Positions 42,197-52,368 of a stretch of 64,000 nucleotides of DNA are shown one piece after another. Source of the DNA: Bradyrhizobium viridifuturi (lineage in GTDB: Bacteria > Pseudomonadota > Alphaproteobacteria > Rhizobiales > Xanthobacteraceae); assembly GCF_001238275.1 (NCBI RefSeq), contig NZ_LGTB01000008.1, positions 1 through 64,000 on the forward strand, read 5' to 3'. The first letter of the stretch is position 1; each line of letters starts with the position of its first letter. Position numbers and translations under genes: made by a program. The notes below the pieces were generated by a model. That model had not been told where the DNA came from and made no database searches. It saw only the letters and a list, made by a program, of their open reading frames with translations.

Positions 42197-45042
42197 TCAG
42201 CTTGCGGGAGGGCTGATGCTGGTGAGAAGCGGACGTAGTCCGGCTCGCGACGTGATTCCGGCTTTCGAGAAGATCCGGTGCAGGTGGTAGCCGACGGTTC
42301 GGTGCGACAAATAGAGCTTGGCGCCAATTTCCTTGTTCGAAAGGCCTTCGACGGCGAGTTGCGCGATGTGCAGCTCCTGCGGGGTCAGCTTTTCCCACGC
42401 CTGCTCGGTTCGCCGACGGCTGGTTTCGCCCGAAGCCCGCAATTCCTCCCGGGCACGGTCGCCCCACGGGGAAGCGCCGAGCGCATCGAAGATGTCACGT
42501 GCCTCACGCAAAGGGGCCCTTGCGTTCGCCGATCTGCGCTGGCGGCGCAGCCACCCGCCATAAGCCAGGAGAAGACGACCACGCAGGAACGGCCACTTCT
42601 TCGCGGCCGGCCCAAGACCTTGCAGGAAGTACTGTTCGGCTTTGTCTGGCGCCGCGAGCAGCGCCTTGCCATATTGGAGCATCGTCCCGACCCATGGCAC
42701 CGGCATCGGAGCCGAGACACGCTCCATCTCGTCGATGACGCCGGCGGCCGCCTCCGGGTGCCCGGAGAAAACCGCCGCTTCCACGAAATCGGCGACGCCG
42801 AAGAACTGAAGACCGGCATTGAAGGCTGGATCGGCGGGAGCAAAAAGCCGCCGTAGATGCTCGAAAGCCTCCCAATGTCGACCCGCGCCGATTGCCGAAA
42901 TGCCTCGCGCGAGTTGCAACATCGCGAGCAAGAAACTGGCGCCAACGGACAGGGCCAGGGCTTCCGCCTGCGCCGCATACGCTTCGGACTGCTCTGGCTC
43001 GCCCCGCATTCCTGCAAGCTTGGCTTTGAGGATCGTGGCTGCGGCAACCCAGGGAAGCCCGCCCGTTTCTTCGGCAAGGCGAGCGGATTCCTCCGCTTCC
43101 CTCAAGGCTGCCGTCCAGTCGCCGACTTCCGTCTCTGCCCAGCCTTGCGCGAAGAGCACACGCGCCAGATCGCTGAGGCGTCCCTGCGCACGCAATGCGG
43201 CGCTCGACTCAGCGAGAAAGTTGGCGCTGATGTCGAAAGTCCCGATGACGTTGGAGGTGCTGCCGAGGATCCTCGCGACGCTGGGGTCAGCATGCCCCGT
43301 TCCGGCAAGCGTCTGGAGCTTGAAGTATAAATCGCCCCCCCGCCGCAGCGGTTCGAGGTAAGCGAATATCGCGATCAGGCGAGGATCAGCCTCAGGCAGC
43401 TCCAGCCGATCTGCCGCGGCAAGAAGCTTTGCGCAGAGTTCATCGCTTGCGTCGCCCCACCAAAAGCGCTGCGCGGCGCGCCAGAGGAGATTGGCAGCCA
43501 AATCGGTCGCGCCGGCGGCATGAGCATCGATTGCGAACCCGATCAAGGCGAGTATCTTCGCGGGATCATGGACCGCCGGAGGCTGGCTGATCTCGCGACA
43601 CCAGGCGATCCGGGCTGGCGCGAGCCGATCGGATTCGTCGGTGTCGGCCTGACGCAGCAGCCGCTCCATGAGCTCCGGCTGGCCCAGATCAGCGGCGAGC
43701 TCGGCCGCACGCAGGAGCCGGTCGCTCTTGGCTCTTGCTGTGCTACTCAGCCGCGCCGCATTTTCCAGAATCTCGATCGCCATGGCCACGGCCCCTCGCC
43801 GCAGCGCCCGCGCCGCCATTCGGTCATATTCGCGCGCGAGCTCGTCGTCGGGCCCGATGGTGGCGGCGGCACGATGCCATAATCGGCGATCGAGTTGATC
43901 CTGAATGGTGGCCGCGAGCGCAGCGTGGATCCTCTGGCGCGTCGCCAGATCAGCCGCCTGATGCATGGCGGAGCGAACGAGCGGGTGCCGAAACCGCACC
44001 TCCGTTCCGTTAATCTCAATCAGCTTGGCGGCGACTGCCGGCATCAGGATATCGATTCCCACTCGCTCGCCCAACACGCTTCGCCGGCGGAGAGGATTTC
44101 GTGAAGCGATGTCCCGTCGTTCTCCGCTGCCACGAATAACAGCAGTTGCGCGCTGTGCGGAAGGTCGGACAGGCGACTTGAGAAGGCACGCTCCAGGCGG
44201 CCTGTCAAAGGAAGCCAAGGTCCATCGCCGGCCTCCGTGGCTCGCTCTCCGCGGGGCAGCTCCTCGAGGGCCAGAGGATTGCCCGAAGCCTCTTTGAGGA
44301 AGCGGCTGCGCAGCTCTGCCGGAAGACCGGGCGCATTGGCATCGAGCAGGTTCTCGGCATCAACGTGGTCAAGTCCTGAAAGTCGCAGCCTTAGCGTGGA
44401 GGTGTCGCCGAGCGAATTGTTGAAATCATCGCGCATAGCCACCAGGAGAACAACGGGGTCTGAACTCAATCTGCGCGAGATGAAGGCCAGCACGTCAAAG
44501 GTCGCTTGATCGAGCCATTGGGCGTCATCGGCAACAAGAAGCAGAGGCCCGCGCGTCGTCCTCTCGGTCAGGAGAGACAGCGTCGCTAGTGCTACCAGGA
44601 AGATATCGGGCGCCGCCGTGTCATCGTGCATGCCAAAGGCGGCCAGCAAGGCCGATCGCTGGCGAGGGACCAAGCGCACGGCCCGTTTCATGAGTGGACG
44701 CAGGGCTTGCTCGAGTGCTGCAAATGGCAGGTGGACTTCTGCCAGCACGCCGGTCATGCTCAGGACGGAGAAACCGAGTTCACTGGCTCTATGCTTGGCC
44801 ACATCGAGGAGCGTAGATTTCCCGATCCCGGGCTCGCCGCTGATCACGAGTGTGGATCCACCTTGGTCGATCCGTTCGATCAATCGATTGATCAGGGCAA
44901 TGTCTTGCTTTCGGCCGCGCAAGACGAGGGACGCAGGGATAGCACCCGCGTGGCCTTTTCGCAGCAAATTTGCCTTTTTCGCCGGCGTGGCCATGACATA
45001 GTCGTCGGTGAGACGGCACCCCTTGAGATCGACCGAAGCCAC
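42197..45042 (-). pseudogene. Frameshifted LuxR-family ATPase regulator
   Basis: A large ATP-dependent transcriptional regulator in two frames. The N-terminal part has Walker A GEPGIGKST and a Walker B-like LLLVADDAQWLD. It stops after AGEACWASEWESIS, but the expected continuation LGERVGIDILMPAVAAKLIEI is in the frame one base back, so one base appears to be missing near 44072-44082. The second part has TPR-like helices and ends with a LuxR-type helix-turn-helix (LTPQELHIAQLAVEGLSNKEIGAKL). The intact protein would be about 940 residues. The downstream esterase is a likely target. Confidence 0.82.
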
Positions 45043-45370
45043 ACGTTACCATGGACTGGAAACCAAGGGCAGGAGCGCATTCGGCTCAATCGCCATTAAC
45101 CCGGCCCCGACTGGTACCGCCATAGGACAATCGATACAAGGCAAGCAATTCTGCTTAGCGCCTAGAGCTACCGGTGCTGCAAACCAGGCTTTGAGCGCTC
45201 ACCCCTTCTGCACGATCGAGCACGCTGCGATACTTCATCGGTGGAGGCGCTATAGATCTCGGACGTCTACTGGGATAAGCCAAGCTCACTATTCAGTCAG
45301 AATGCTCAACGCGAAGGAAGCGAGAGCAACTCGAGAAAACTTCGCTAAGCTGCGCGACGCTAGCCGGCCC
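45043..45370. other. 328-bp intergenic region with no identified feature
   Basis: It lies between the start of the LuxR-type regulator and the end of guaA. It must contain the promoter for the regulator and the guaA transcription end. I see no ORF with coding character, no tRNA, no strong hairpin followed by T, and no obvious operator. Confidence 0.5.
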
Positions 45371-46968
45371 CTACTCCCACTCAATCGTCCCCGGCGGCTT
45401 CGACGTCACGTCGTACACCACCCGGTTAACGCCCTTCACCTCGTTGATGATGCGTGTCGCGGTCTCGGCCAAAAACTTCATGTCGAACTGGTAGAAGTCG
45501 GCGGTCATGCCGTCGGTCGAGGTGACGGCGCGCAGGCCGACGACGTATTCGTAGGTGCGGCCGTCGCCCATCACGCCGACGGTCTTGACCGGCAGCAGCA
45601 CGGCGAAGGCCTGCCAGATCGCGTCATAGAGGCCGTGCTTGCGGATCTGGTCGATATAAACCGCATCCGCGTTGCGCAGGATGTCGAGCTTTTCCCTGGT
45701 GATGTCGCCGGGGCAGCGGATCGCAAGGCCCGGGCCCGGGAACGGGTGGCGGCCGACGAACACTTCGGGCAGGCCGAGCTCGCGGCCGAGCACGCGCACC
45801 TCGTCCTTGAACAGCTCGCGCAAGGGCTCGACCAGCTTCATGTTCATGCGTGCCGGAAGGCCGCCGACATTGTGGTGCGACTTGATGGTGACGGAAGGTC
45901 CGCCGGTGAAGGAGACGCTCTCGATCACGTCGGGATAGAGCGTGCCCTGCGCCAAGAACGCCGCGCCGCCGATCTTCTTGCTTCCGCCTCGAACACGTCG
46001 ATGAACAGGCGCCCGATGGTCTTGCGCTTCACCTCGGGGTCGGTGACCCCCGCGAGCTCGCCGAGAAATTCTTTCGACGCATCCACATGGACCAGCGGGA
46101 TGTTGTAGTGGTTGCGGAACAGGTCGACGACGGTCCTGGCCTCGTCGAGCCGCAGCAGGCCGTGATCGACGAACACGCAGGTGAGCTGGTCGCCGATCGC
46201 CTCGTGGATCAGCACTGCCGCGACGGCGGAATCGACGCCGCCGGAGAGGCCGCAGATCACCTTGCCGGTGCCCACCTGGGCGCGGATCTTCTCGATCGCT
46301 TCCTCGCGGAAGGCGCGCATGGTCCAGTCGCCGGTCAGCCCCGCCACCTTGCGCACGAAATTGCGCAGCAGTTTTGCGCCGTCGGGCGTGTGCACCACCT
46401 CGGGGTGGAACATCAGGCCGTAATACTTCCGCTTCTCGTCCTGGATGATCGCGAACGGCGCGTTCGGCGAGGTGCCGGCGACGGAGAAGCCGGGCGGCAT
46501 TTTGGTGATGCGGTCGCCATGGCTCATCCACACCTGGTGCTTCTCGCCGTGGTTCCAGAGGCCGTCGAACAGGCAGCTATCGGTCTTGACCTCCACGTCG
46601 GCGCGGCCGAATTCGCGGTGATGCCCGCCCTCGACCTCGCCGCCGAGCTGGGCCGCCAGGGTCATCTGGCCGTAGCAGATGCCGAGCACGGGAACGCCTG
46701 ACTCGAAGATCAGCTGCGGGGCGCGCGGCGAGCCGGTCTCGTGCACCGATTCCGGACCGCCGGAGAGGATCACCGCCTTCGGCTTCATCTCCTTGAAGGC
46801 GGCCTCCGCCTTCTGGAACGGGACGATCTCGGAATAGACGCCCATCTCGCGAACGCGGCGGGCGATCAGTTGCGTCACCTGGCTGCCGAAATCGACAATC
46901 AGAATCTTGTCATGCGCCGAGGCCACCGAGGGCGCCGACGATTCACGGTCTGTGTGCTGGGCTGTCAT
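45371..46968 (-). pseudogene. guaA: GMP synthase, frameshifted in this sequence
   Basis: A glutamine-hydrolysing GMP synthase converting XMP to GMP. The class I amidotransferase domain has catalytic C98 in GICYGQM and FHPEVVHT. The ATP pyrophosphatase loop is [11 protein letters not shown], and the C-terminal dimerisation domain ends KPPGTIEWE. The frame breaks near 45973-45983, where EAEAR... should read on as [17 protein letters not shown] one base back. One A appears to be missing. Because guaA is normally essential for growth without guanine, an assembly error is likely. The intact protein would be about 532 residues. The ATG at 46968 gives the usual N-terminus. Confidence 0.9.
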
Positions 46969-47054
46969 GGCAAGCAGATACGCGACAGCGCCCGCCCCCG
47001 CAACCGCGGCCAGCGTTGCGCCCACATTCTTCTTTGGGCATGGACAAATCGATA

Positions 47055-47075
47055 TAGGTCAGTATTATTGACCTA
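47055..47075. promoter_or_regulatory. Inverted repeat upstream of the NTF2-like gene
   Basis: TAGGTCA (47055-47061) and TGACCTA (47069-47075) are perfect inverted arms with a 7-bp AT-rich centre, in an otherwise AT-rich stretch between guaA and the NTF2-like gene. It looks like the operator of a dimeric repressor that is not encoded next door. Confidence 0.5.
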
Positions 47076-47105
47076 ATTTGGCCATACGCAACAAGGAGGA
47101 AACCA

Positions 47106-47477
47106 ATGCCGGATTTTCACGACCCGTCCCGCCTCTTAGCCCTCGGCCGCGACTGGATCGCCGCCTGGAACGCGCGCGACCTCGAGCGCGTGCTGGCGAT
47201 GTATTCCGATGATACCGAGATGACCTCGGACCGGATTCCGGCGTTCGGCTTCGGCCCGTCAGGCACGGTGCGCGGCAAGGCGCAGCTGCGGGCCTATTGG
47301 AGCGCTGCGCTCGCCAAACTGCCCGAGCTGCATTTCGAGCTGATCGATCTCTATGTCTCGCCCGACAGCGTCGTGGTGTTCTACCAGAACGAACGCGGCA
47401 AGAAGATCTGCGAGTATCTGCGGCTCGATGATCAGGGCAAGATCAGGCAGGGTTCGGCGAACCATCCGGTGCATTGA
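47106..47477 (+). CDS. NTF2-like (SnoaL-type) protein
   Basis: A 123-residue protein with the cone-shaped NTF2-like fold pattern. The N-terminal helix RLLALGRDWIAAWNARDLERVLAMYSDDTEM is typical, followed by RGKAQLRAYWSAAL and strands ending VVVFYQNERGKKICEYLRLDDQG. Such proteins act as isomerases, hydrolases or ligand-binding proteins; the role here is unknown. A strong AAGGAGG precedes the ATG. Confidence 0.85.
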   Translation: MPDFHDPSRLLALGRDWIAAWNARDLERVLAMYSDDTEMTSDRIPAFGFGPSGTVRGKAQLRAYWSAALAKLPELHFELIDLYVSPDSVVVFYQNERGKKICEYLRLDDQGKIRQGSANHPVH

Positions 47478-47495
47478 GGTTGCTGCGTAGTTACC

Positions 47496-47538
47496 GTCAC
47501 CCCCGCGCAAAGGCTTCGCCGTTGCGCGGGGATGACGC
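47496..47538. repeat. Palindromic repeat
   Basis: CGTCACCCCCGCGCAA (47496-47511) and TTGCGCGGGGATGACG (47523-47538) pair with one mismatch around an 11-nt loop. The arms resemble those of the longer palindrome at 54790-54829, so both may belong to one REP family. It lies between the NTF2-like and cupin genes. Confidence 0.7.
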
Positions 47539-47591
47539 CGACGTTTGAGGATGCAAACCCGAAGGCAAGTAAAGACCAGGACCTACGCATC

Positions 47592-47924
47592 ATGAAAATC
47601 CCGACCCTGCCCTTCACCGTCACGGACTGGAGCAACGTCGAACCTTCAGTGCATCCCGGCGAGACCGGGCAGGCGCTGTGGCGCACGCTCAACATCGGCG
47701 ATTTGCGGGTGCGGATGGTGGAATATTCGCCTGATTATCTCGCCGATCACTGGTGCGACCGCGGCCACGTGCTCTATGTCGTCGCGGGCGAGCTCGACAC
47801 CGAGCTGCGCGACGGCCGCAAATTCACGCTGAAGCCCGGCATGAGCTACCAGGTCTCCGATTTCGGCGACGCCGCGCACCGTTCGTCGACGGCGACCGGC
47901 GCAACGCTGTTTATTGTGGATTGA
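47592..47924 (+). CDS. DHCW-motif cupin protein
   Basis: A 110-residue single-domain cupin with the sequence YLADHWCDRGHVLYVVAGELDTEL, which contains the DHWC signature of this small cupin group. A second motif is KPGMSYQVSDFGDAAHRS. Function is unknown. The ATG at 47592 is preferred over the in-frame ATG at 47532 because the added residues overlap a palindromic repeat and lack conservation. It is convergent with the HxlR gene. Confidence 0.85.
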   Translation: MKIPTLPFTVTDWSNVEPSVHPGETGQALWRTLNIGDLRVRMVEYSPDYLADHWCDRGHVLYVVAGELDTELRDGRKFTLKPGMSYQVSDFGDAAHRSSTATGATLFIVD

Positions 47925-47948
47925 GCTGAGGTCGTACGAGCCCACGGC

Positions 47949-48401
47949 TCACCGCTTCCGCGCCGCAACCTTCCTCACCTTGGTGTCCGCCCAGCCCAGC
48001 GGCTTGCCGCTCTTCGACGGCAGCACCAGTTGTCCGACCGCCTGCCCCGCCTGGTCCAGCAGCACCGAATGCGGCTCGCCGCGCGCGTAGAGATGCGCCT
48101 CGCCCCATTGCCGCAGGCCCACCACGACCGGGAACAGGTCGTGGCCGCGCTTGGTCAGCGCGTATTCCTGATAGGCGCTGCCGTCTGACGCTGCGACCTG
48201 CTCGAGCACGCCTGTTGCAACCAGCGTGCGCAGCCGCGTCGTCAGCATGCCCTTGGCGATGCCGAGGTTCTTCTGGAAGTCGCCGAACCGGCGCAGGCCG
48301 TCGAACGCGTCGCGCACGATCAAGAGCGACCACCAGTCGCCGATCGCATCCAGCGCGCGCGCCACCGGGCAGTCCGCCTTGGCGAATCCGGTCCGCTTCA
48401 T
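47949..48401 (-). CDS. HxlR-family regulator
   Basis: A 150-residue HxlR-type winged-helix regulator. It begins MKRTGFAKADCPVARALDAIGDWWSLLIVRDAFDGLRRFGDFQKNLGIAKGMLTTRLRTLV, a highly typical start including the conserved Cys (DCPVARAL) that can act as a redox or electrophile sensor. The start at 48401 matches the family. It is divergent from an MFS exporter, with direct repeats in the shared 109-bp region, and is probably the repressor of that exporter. Confidence 0.92.
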   Translation of the reverse strand: MKRTGFAKADCPVARALDAIGDWWSLLIVRDAFDGLRRFGDFQKNLGIAKGMLTTRLRTLVATGVLEQVAASDGSAYQEYALTKRGHDLFPVVVGLRQWGEAHLYARGEPHSVLLDQAGQAVGQLVLPSKSGKPLGWADTKVRKVAARKR

Positions 48402-48444
48402 CCCGCACCACCTCCGTCGATCACGATTCCGAACTGGTATTAAA

Positions 48445-48492
48445 ATAGGACTAGACAGCATTCAACGCAACTGGTCTCATTATAAGACTAGA
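48445..48492. promoter_or_regulatory. Direct repeats between hxlR-type gene and MFS gene
   Basis: ATAGGACTAGA (48445-48455) recurs as ATAAGACTAGA (48482-48492), 37 bp apart, in an AT-rich patch directly before the MFS ribosome-binding site. Paired sites in this divergent region are the likely HxlR targets. Confidence 0.5.
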
Positions 48493-48510
48493 TTGCAGTG
48501 GAGACCGATG

Positions 48511-49782
48511 ATGACAAACCAGACTGTGGCAGACAGGCCGGCCGGGCGGGATCATGAGGCGGCCAAAAAGCCCGCCGGTGCGACGGCGGCCGCGCTGTCA
48601 CCCGCCGTGGTGCTGCTGTTCGCGGTCGCCTGCGGGCTCAGCGTCGCCAACATCTATTTCGCGCAGCCGCTGCTCGACACCATGGCGCAGGATCTCGCCA
48701 TCACGCCGGCCGCCATCGGCGGCGTCGTGACCCTGACGCAGATCGGCTACGCGTTCGGGCTGATGCTGATCGTGCCGCTCGGCGATCTCTGGGACCGCCG
48801 CAGGTTGATCGTCGGCCAGACCGTATTGTCGGCGCTTGCGCTTGCCATCGTCGGCACCGCACCGAACGCCGCCGTGCTGCTCGCCGGCATGGTGCTGGTC
48901 GGGCTCCTCGCGGTCGTGATCCAGGTGCTGGTTGCCTACGCCGCGACAATGGCCGCCCCCGCCGACCGCGGCCGCACCATCGGCACCGTCACCAGCGGCG
49001 TGGTGTCGGGCATCCTGCTGGCACGTTTTGCCGCCGGCGCGCTGGCCGATCTCGGCGGCTGGCGCGTGGTCTACCTCACCTCCGCTGCGCTGACACTGGT
49101 GCTTGCGGCGCTCTTGGCGCGCGCGCTGCCGCGGCACGCGCCGCAGCCGATGGCCGGATCGTCCTATGCAAGGCTGCTGCGCTCGACGGTCGCGCTGTTC
49201 GTCGAGGAGCCGGTGCTGCGCGAGCGCGCGGTGTTCGCGCTGCTGATCTTCGCAAGCTTCAGCGTGTTCTGGAGCTCGGTCGTGCTGCCGCTCGCAGCGC
49301 CTCCGCTGTCGCTGTCGCACACCACGATCGGCATGCTGGGGATCGCGGGCCTTGCCGGCGCGCTCGCCGCGCGCAATTCCGGCCAGCTCGCCGATCGCGG
49401 CCGGGGTCAGCGCACCACCGGATTGTCGCTGCTGTTGATGCTCGCCGGCTGGGTGCCGATCGCCTGCCTGCACACGTCGCTGTGGCTGGTGTTGGCCGGC
49501 GTGCTGATGATCGACTTCGCGGTGCAGGCGATCCACGTCACCAATCAAAGCCTGATCGTCGCCGCGCGCCCCGACGCCGCGAGCCGCCTCGTCGGCGGCT
49601 ACATGGTGTTCTATTCGATCGGCACCGGGTTCGGCGCGATCTCTTCGACGATGGCCTATGCGGCGGCCGGCTGGCTCGGCGTTTGCGTGCTGGGTGCTGC
49701 GATCAGCGCCGCCGCGCTGCTGTTCTGGGTGATCGTGGTGAGCCGGACGCCGACGCCGGTGGGCGCATGCTCCGAAGCGTAG
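48511..49782 (+). CDS. DHA1-type MFS efflux transporter
   Basis: A 423-residue twelve-segment MFS protein. The signature NIYFAQPLLDTMAQDLAI near the first segment and VPLGDLWDRRRLIV after segment 2 are typical of DHA1-type exporters usually paired with HxlR or MarR regulators. ATG codons at 48508 and 48511 follow GTGGAG; 48511 has the better spacing. It is divergent from the HxlR gene. Confidence 0.87.
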   Translation: MTNQTVADRPAGRDHEAAKKPAGATAAALSPAVVLLFAVACGLSVANIYFAQPLLDTMAQDLAITPAAIGGVVTLTQIGYAFGLMLIVPLGDLWDRRRLIVGQTVLSALALAIVGTAPNAAVLLAGMVLVGLLAVVIQVLVAYAATMAAPADRGRTIGTVTSGVVSGILLARFAAGALADLGGWRVVYLTSAALTLVLAALLARALPRHAPQPMAGSSYARLLRSTVALFVEEPVLRERAVFALLIFASFSVFWSSVVLPLAAPPLSLSHTTIGMLGIAGLAGALAARNSGQLADRGRGQRTTGLSLLLMLAGWVPIACLHTSLWLVLAGVLMIDFAVQAIHVTNQSLIVAARPDAASRLVGGYMVFYSIGTGFGAISSTMAYAAAGWLGVCVLGAAISAAALLFWVIVVSRTPTPVGACSEA

Positions 49783-49790
49783 GGGTCATC

Positions 49791-49875
49791 CGTCATTGCG
49801 CGTGAAGCGAAGCAATCCACCTGTCCGCATGCGCGGGACGATGGATGCTTCGTCGCTACGGTCCTCGCAATGACG
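49791..49875. repeat. 85-bp palindromic repeat
   Basis: The left arm CGTCATTGCG...GAAGCGAAGCAATCCA pairs with the right arm TGGATGCTTCGTCGC...CTCGCAATGACG, with a few mismatches and a central CCGCATGCGCGG-like core. Similar sequences are, to my knowledge, common between genes in Bradyrhizobium-type genomes. It separates the MFS gene and the RsmB-type gene, which are convergent. Confidence 0.75.
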
Positions 49876-49883
49876 CTAGCGGC

Positions 49884-51181
49884 TCACGCCTTCTTCAACA
49901 CCGCGACATAAAATCCGTCCGTGCCGGTGCGGCGCGGCGTCATCAGCAGGCCCTCGGCCGATACCAGCGCAGCCTCGGCAAACGCCTCGGCCTTGTCCCA
50001 CAGCACCGATGCGGTCTGCTCCGGCGGCTGCACCGAGAACTCAGGATGCCGCGCGATGAACGTCCTAACCTGCTCGCCGTTCTCCTCCGCCAGCACCGAG
50101 CAGGTGATGTAGGCGATGCGGCCGCCGGCCTTCACCAGCGGCACCGCGCGCTCCAGCACCTCGGCCTGGTCCTTCAGCCACACCTCGAGCGCGCCGGGAC
50201 GCATCCGCCATTTGGCGTCGGGATTGCGGCGCCAGGTGCCGGTGCCGGTGCAGGGAGCGTCGATCAAGACAAGGTCGGCGGAGGCCTTGATGTCGGCCAG
50301 CACCTCCTCCTCGCCGCGCGGCGTGCGCACGTCGCAATTGTGCACGCCGGCGCGCGATAGCCGCTCATGGATCGGCGCGAGCTGGCGCTTGTCGCTGTCG
50401 GTCGCGATCAGCCGGCCCTTGCCTTGCATCATCGCTGCGATCGCCAGCGTCTTGCCGCCGGCGCGGCACAGAGATCGATCACCTGCTCGCCGGGCTTGGC
50501 CGCCGAGAACAGCGCAGCAAGCTGCGAACCCTCGTCCTGCACCTCGATGGCGCCCTTGATGAAATCCTCCTCAGCATGGATGCCGGGATTGCGCGCGTCG
50601 GCGCCGAGCTCGATGCGCAGGCCGAGCGGCGACCACGGCGTTTCCCTGGCGCCGAGATGCGACAGCCGCGGCAGCACCTTCTCGCGCTTGGCCTTGAGGG
50701 TGTTGACGCGCAGATCGAGCGGCGCGCGGCTCGCCATCGCGGTGGCTTCCGCCGCGCGGTCGTCGCCGAACACCTTTGCCAGATGCGGATCGAGCCAGTC
50801 CGGATAATCGCCTGCGACATGGGCCGGCGCGTCCTTGAGCGTGCGCGAGGCCAGTGCGGCCTCTTCGGTCGCGGTCAGCGGATCCGGCGCGAAGCGGCCG
50901 CCGTCGCACAGCGCCGAGATCGTCGGGACATCCATGCCGCGCTCGAGCTTGAGCATGCCGAGCACGCGCGCGCGGGCGCTGTCGTCCTGCATCAGCCAGG
51001 CCGCGGAGGATTGCCGGCGCAGCACGTCCCAGATCAGGCCGGAGATCGCGGCGCGATCGCCGGAGCCGGCATAACGGTGCGCGGTGCCCCATTCCTTCAG
51101 CGCCTTCGCCGCCGGAATGCGCTGTGCGTCGATGGTGGCGATTAGTTCGATCGCGGCGGAAAGCCGGGCAGCGGGAGTCAT
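49884..51181 (-). pseudogene. RsmB/NOP-type rRNA methyltransferase, frameshifted
   Basis: An RsmB/Nop2-family SAM-dependent RNA cytosine C5-methyltransferase. The N-terminal part carries an NusB-like helical region (AKALKEWGTAHRYAGSGDRAAI) and reaches VIDLCA at the SAM-binding loop. The frame is then lost near 50459-50468, where AGAGGKTLAIAAMMQGKG is recovered one base back, so one G appears to be missing. The second part has the catalytic motifs DAPCTGTGTWRRNPD and YITCSVL. The intact protein would be about 432 residues. It lies in the guaA-guaB neighbourhood. Confidence 0.87.
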
Positions 51182-51214
51182 GGGTTTCTTTCGGGTCTCT
51201 TTTGGTTGGGCGCG

Positions 51215-51637
51215 TCAAATCAGCAGCAGCAGTCTGAGCGCGAAATACAGCCACATCGCCGCCAGCACCAGCACGCCGGCGAACCAGGCGAGCGAGCGCG
51301 GCCGCACGTCGTTGGAGGTGACGAACACCCCGGCATGGGCAAACCGCGTCACCACGAACACCCAGGACATCAGCACGATGAACAGATCGGCACGGCGCAG
51401 CGGCAGCGCAATGGCGATCAGGACATAGAACAGCACCGGCAGCTCGAACTGATTGGCAAAGCTGTTGGCGAACTGGGTGGCGCGGGCCGGCCAGTTCGGC
51501 TCGCGCAGCGCGATGTCCGCCATCTTGGTCTCGCCGCTCGCCAGCGTCCGCGTGCGCAGCGTCGCCATCCCGAACAGGAGCGCGAAGGTGAGCCCAATCT
51601 GGATGAAGACCGGCAATAGAACCATTTGAACCGACAC
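51215..51637 (-). CDS. MAPEG family membrane protein
   Basis: A 140-residue protein with four hydrophobic segments, characteristic of the MAPEG family. The conserved NQFELPVLFYVL segment and RFAHAGVFVTSNDVRPR are present. Bacterial members are related to microsomal glutathione transferases, but many are uncharacterised. It lies 34 bp upstream of the RsmB-type gene on the same strand and may share its transcript. Confidence 0.88.
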   Translation of the reverse strand: MSVQMVLLPVFIQIGLTFALLFGMATLRTRTLASGETKMADIALREPNWPARATQFANSFANQFELPVLFYVLIAIALPLRRADLFIVLMSWVFVVTRFAHAGVFVTSNDVRPRSLAWFAGVLVLAAMWLYFALRLLLLI

Positions 51638-51795
51638 GAAAAACCTCCCTCAGCCGCGGGCACCCGGCCGCCCTCTTAGCCGCCGCACGCGCCCCTGACA
51701 ATGAAGCGTAAGCGGTAACCCGTTGAACCATGATCCGAGCCCGGGTGACCAACTCCCGGGACCAATGGCGGTTTCAGTTCCTCAGGGATGACGCG

Positions 51796-52230
51796 ATGCG
51801 CTTCATCACCCCGATCCTCGACGGCGCGGCCCAGGCGGCGGCGACCCTCGGCGATCTCCTCACCTCCCTCTTGAAGGCGATCGACCTCGGCATCGGCTGG
51901 TTCGATGATTCGGCGGATGGCGGGCTCGGCATGGTGATGTCGGGGCTCGCCGGCGTCGCCGCGGCGCTCCTGGTCGCGATCCTGTTCTCGGTCTATTTCC
52001 GCAGCGGCTATCGCTCGACGCGCGACATCGTCAGGCACAGCCTTGCCGCGGCGCTGCTGCTCGCCCTGCTCGGCTTTGCGGCCTACGACATGGGCCACGA
52101 TGCGCTGGCCTATCTTGGGCTCGACGGACAGCCGGCCGTGACGGGAACAAATTCCAACACCGGACTGCTCGGAAACCGCGCCCGGCCGCCTGCCCTCCCG
52201 ACGCCCTCGATCATGCAGCTCGCGATCTAG
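51796..52230 (+). CDS. Membrane protein of unknown function
   Basis: A 144-residue protein with two strongly hydrophobic segments (GMVMSGLAGVAAALLVAILFSVYF and HSLAAALLLALLGFAAYDMG). The N-terminal 45 residues are amphipathic, and the tail is proline-rich. I do not recognise the family. The ATG at 51796 follows CAGGGA; an in-frame ATG at 51730 would add 22 polar residues. Confidence 0.6.
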   Translation: MRFITPILDGAAQAAATLGDLLTSLLKAIDLGIGWFDDSADGGLGMVMSGLAGVAAALLVAILFSVYFRSGYRSTRDIVRHSLAAALLLALLGFAAYDMGHDALAYLGLDGQPAVTGTNSNTGLLGNRARPPALPTPSIMQLAI

Positions 52231-52368
52231 GCTCGACACCAACGCTTCGAACAAAACTCTTCAAACAAGACATCAAACAGCGCATCAAACAGGGCAGCGA
52301 ATAACACGACGAAATCGTCATCGTTCCGACTTCGCGCCGACCTATGCTCCGGCCGAAAGGAGCGATGC

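Noticed and set aside
44044..45042. A separate short ATPase gene next to a separate LuxR gene
   Set aside because: Both parts join into a standard LuxR-ATPase protein if one base is added, and the first part stops without a natural domain end.
52245..52310. Repeated CATCAAACA/TCAAACA units, reading LFDALFDVLF on the minus strand
   Set aside because: The repeats are short and imperfect, and the frame has no start signal or conservation; probably simple-sequence expansion before the phosphodiesterase gene.
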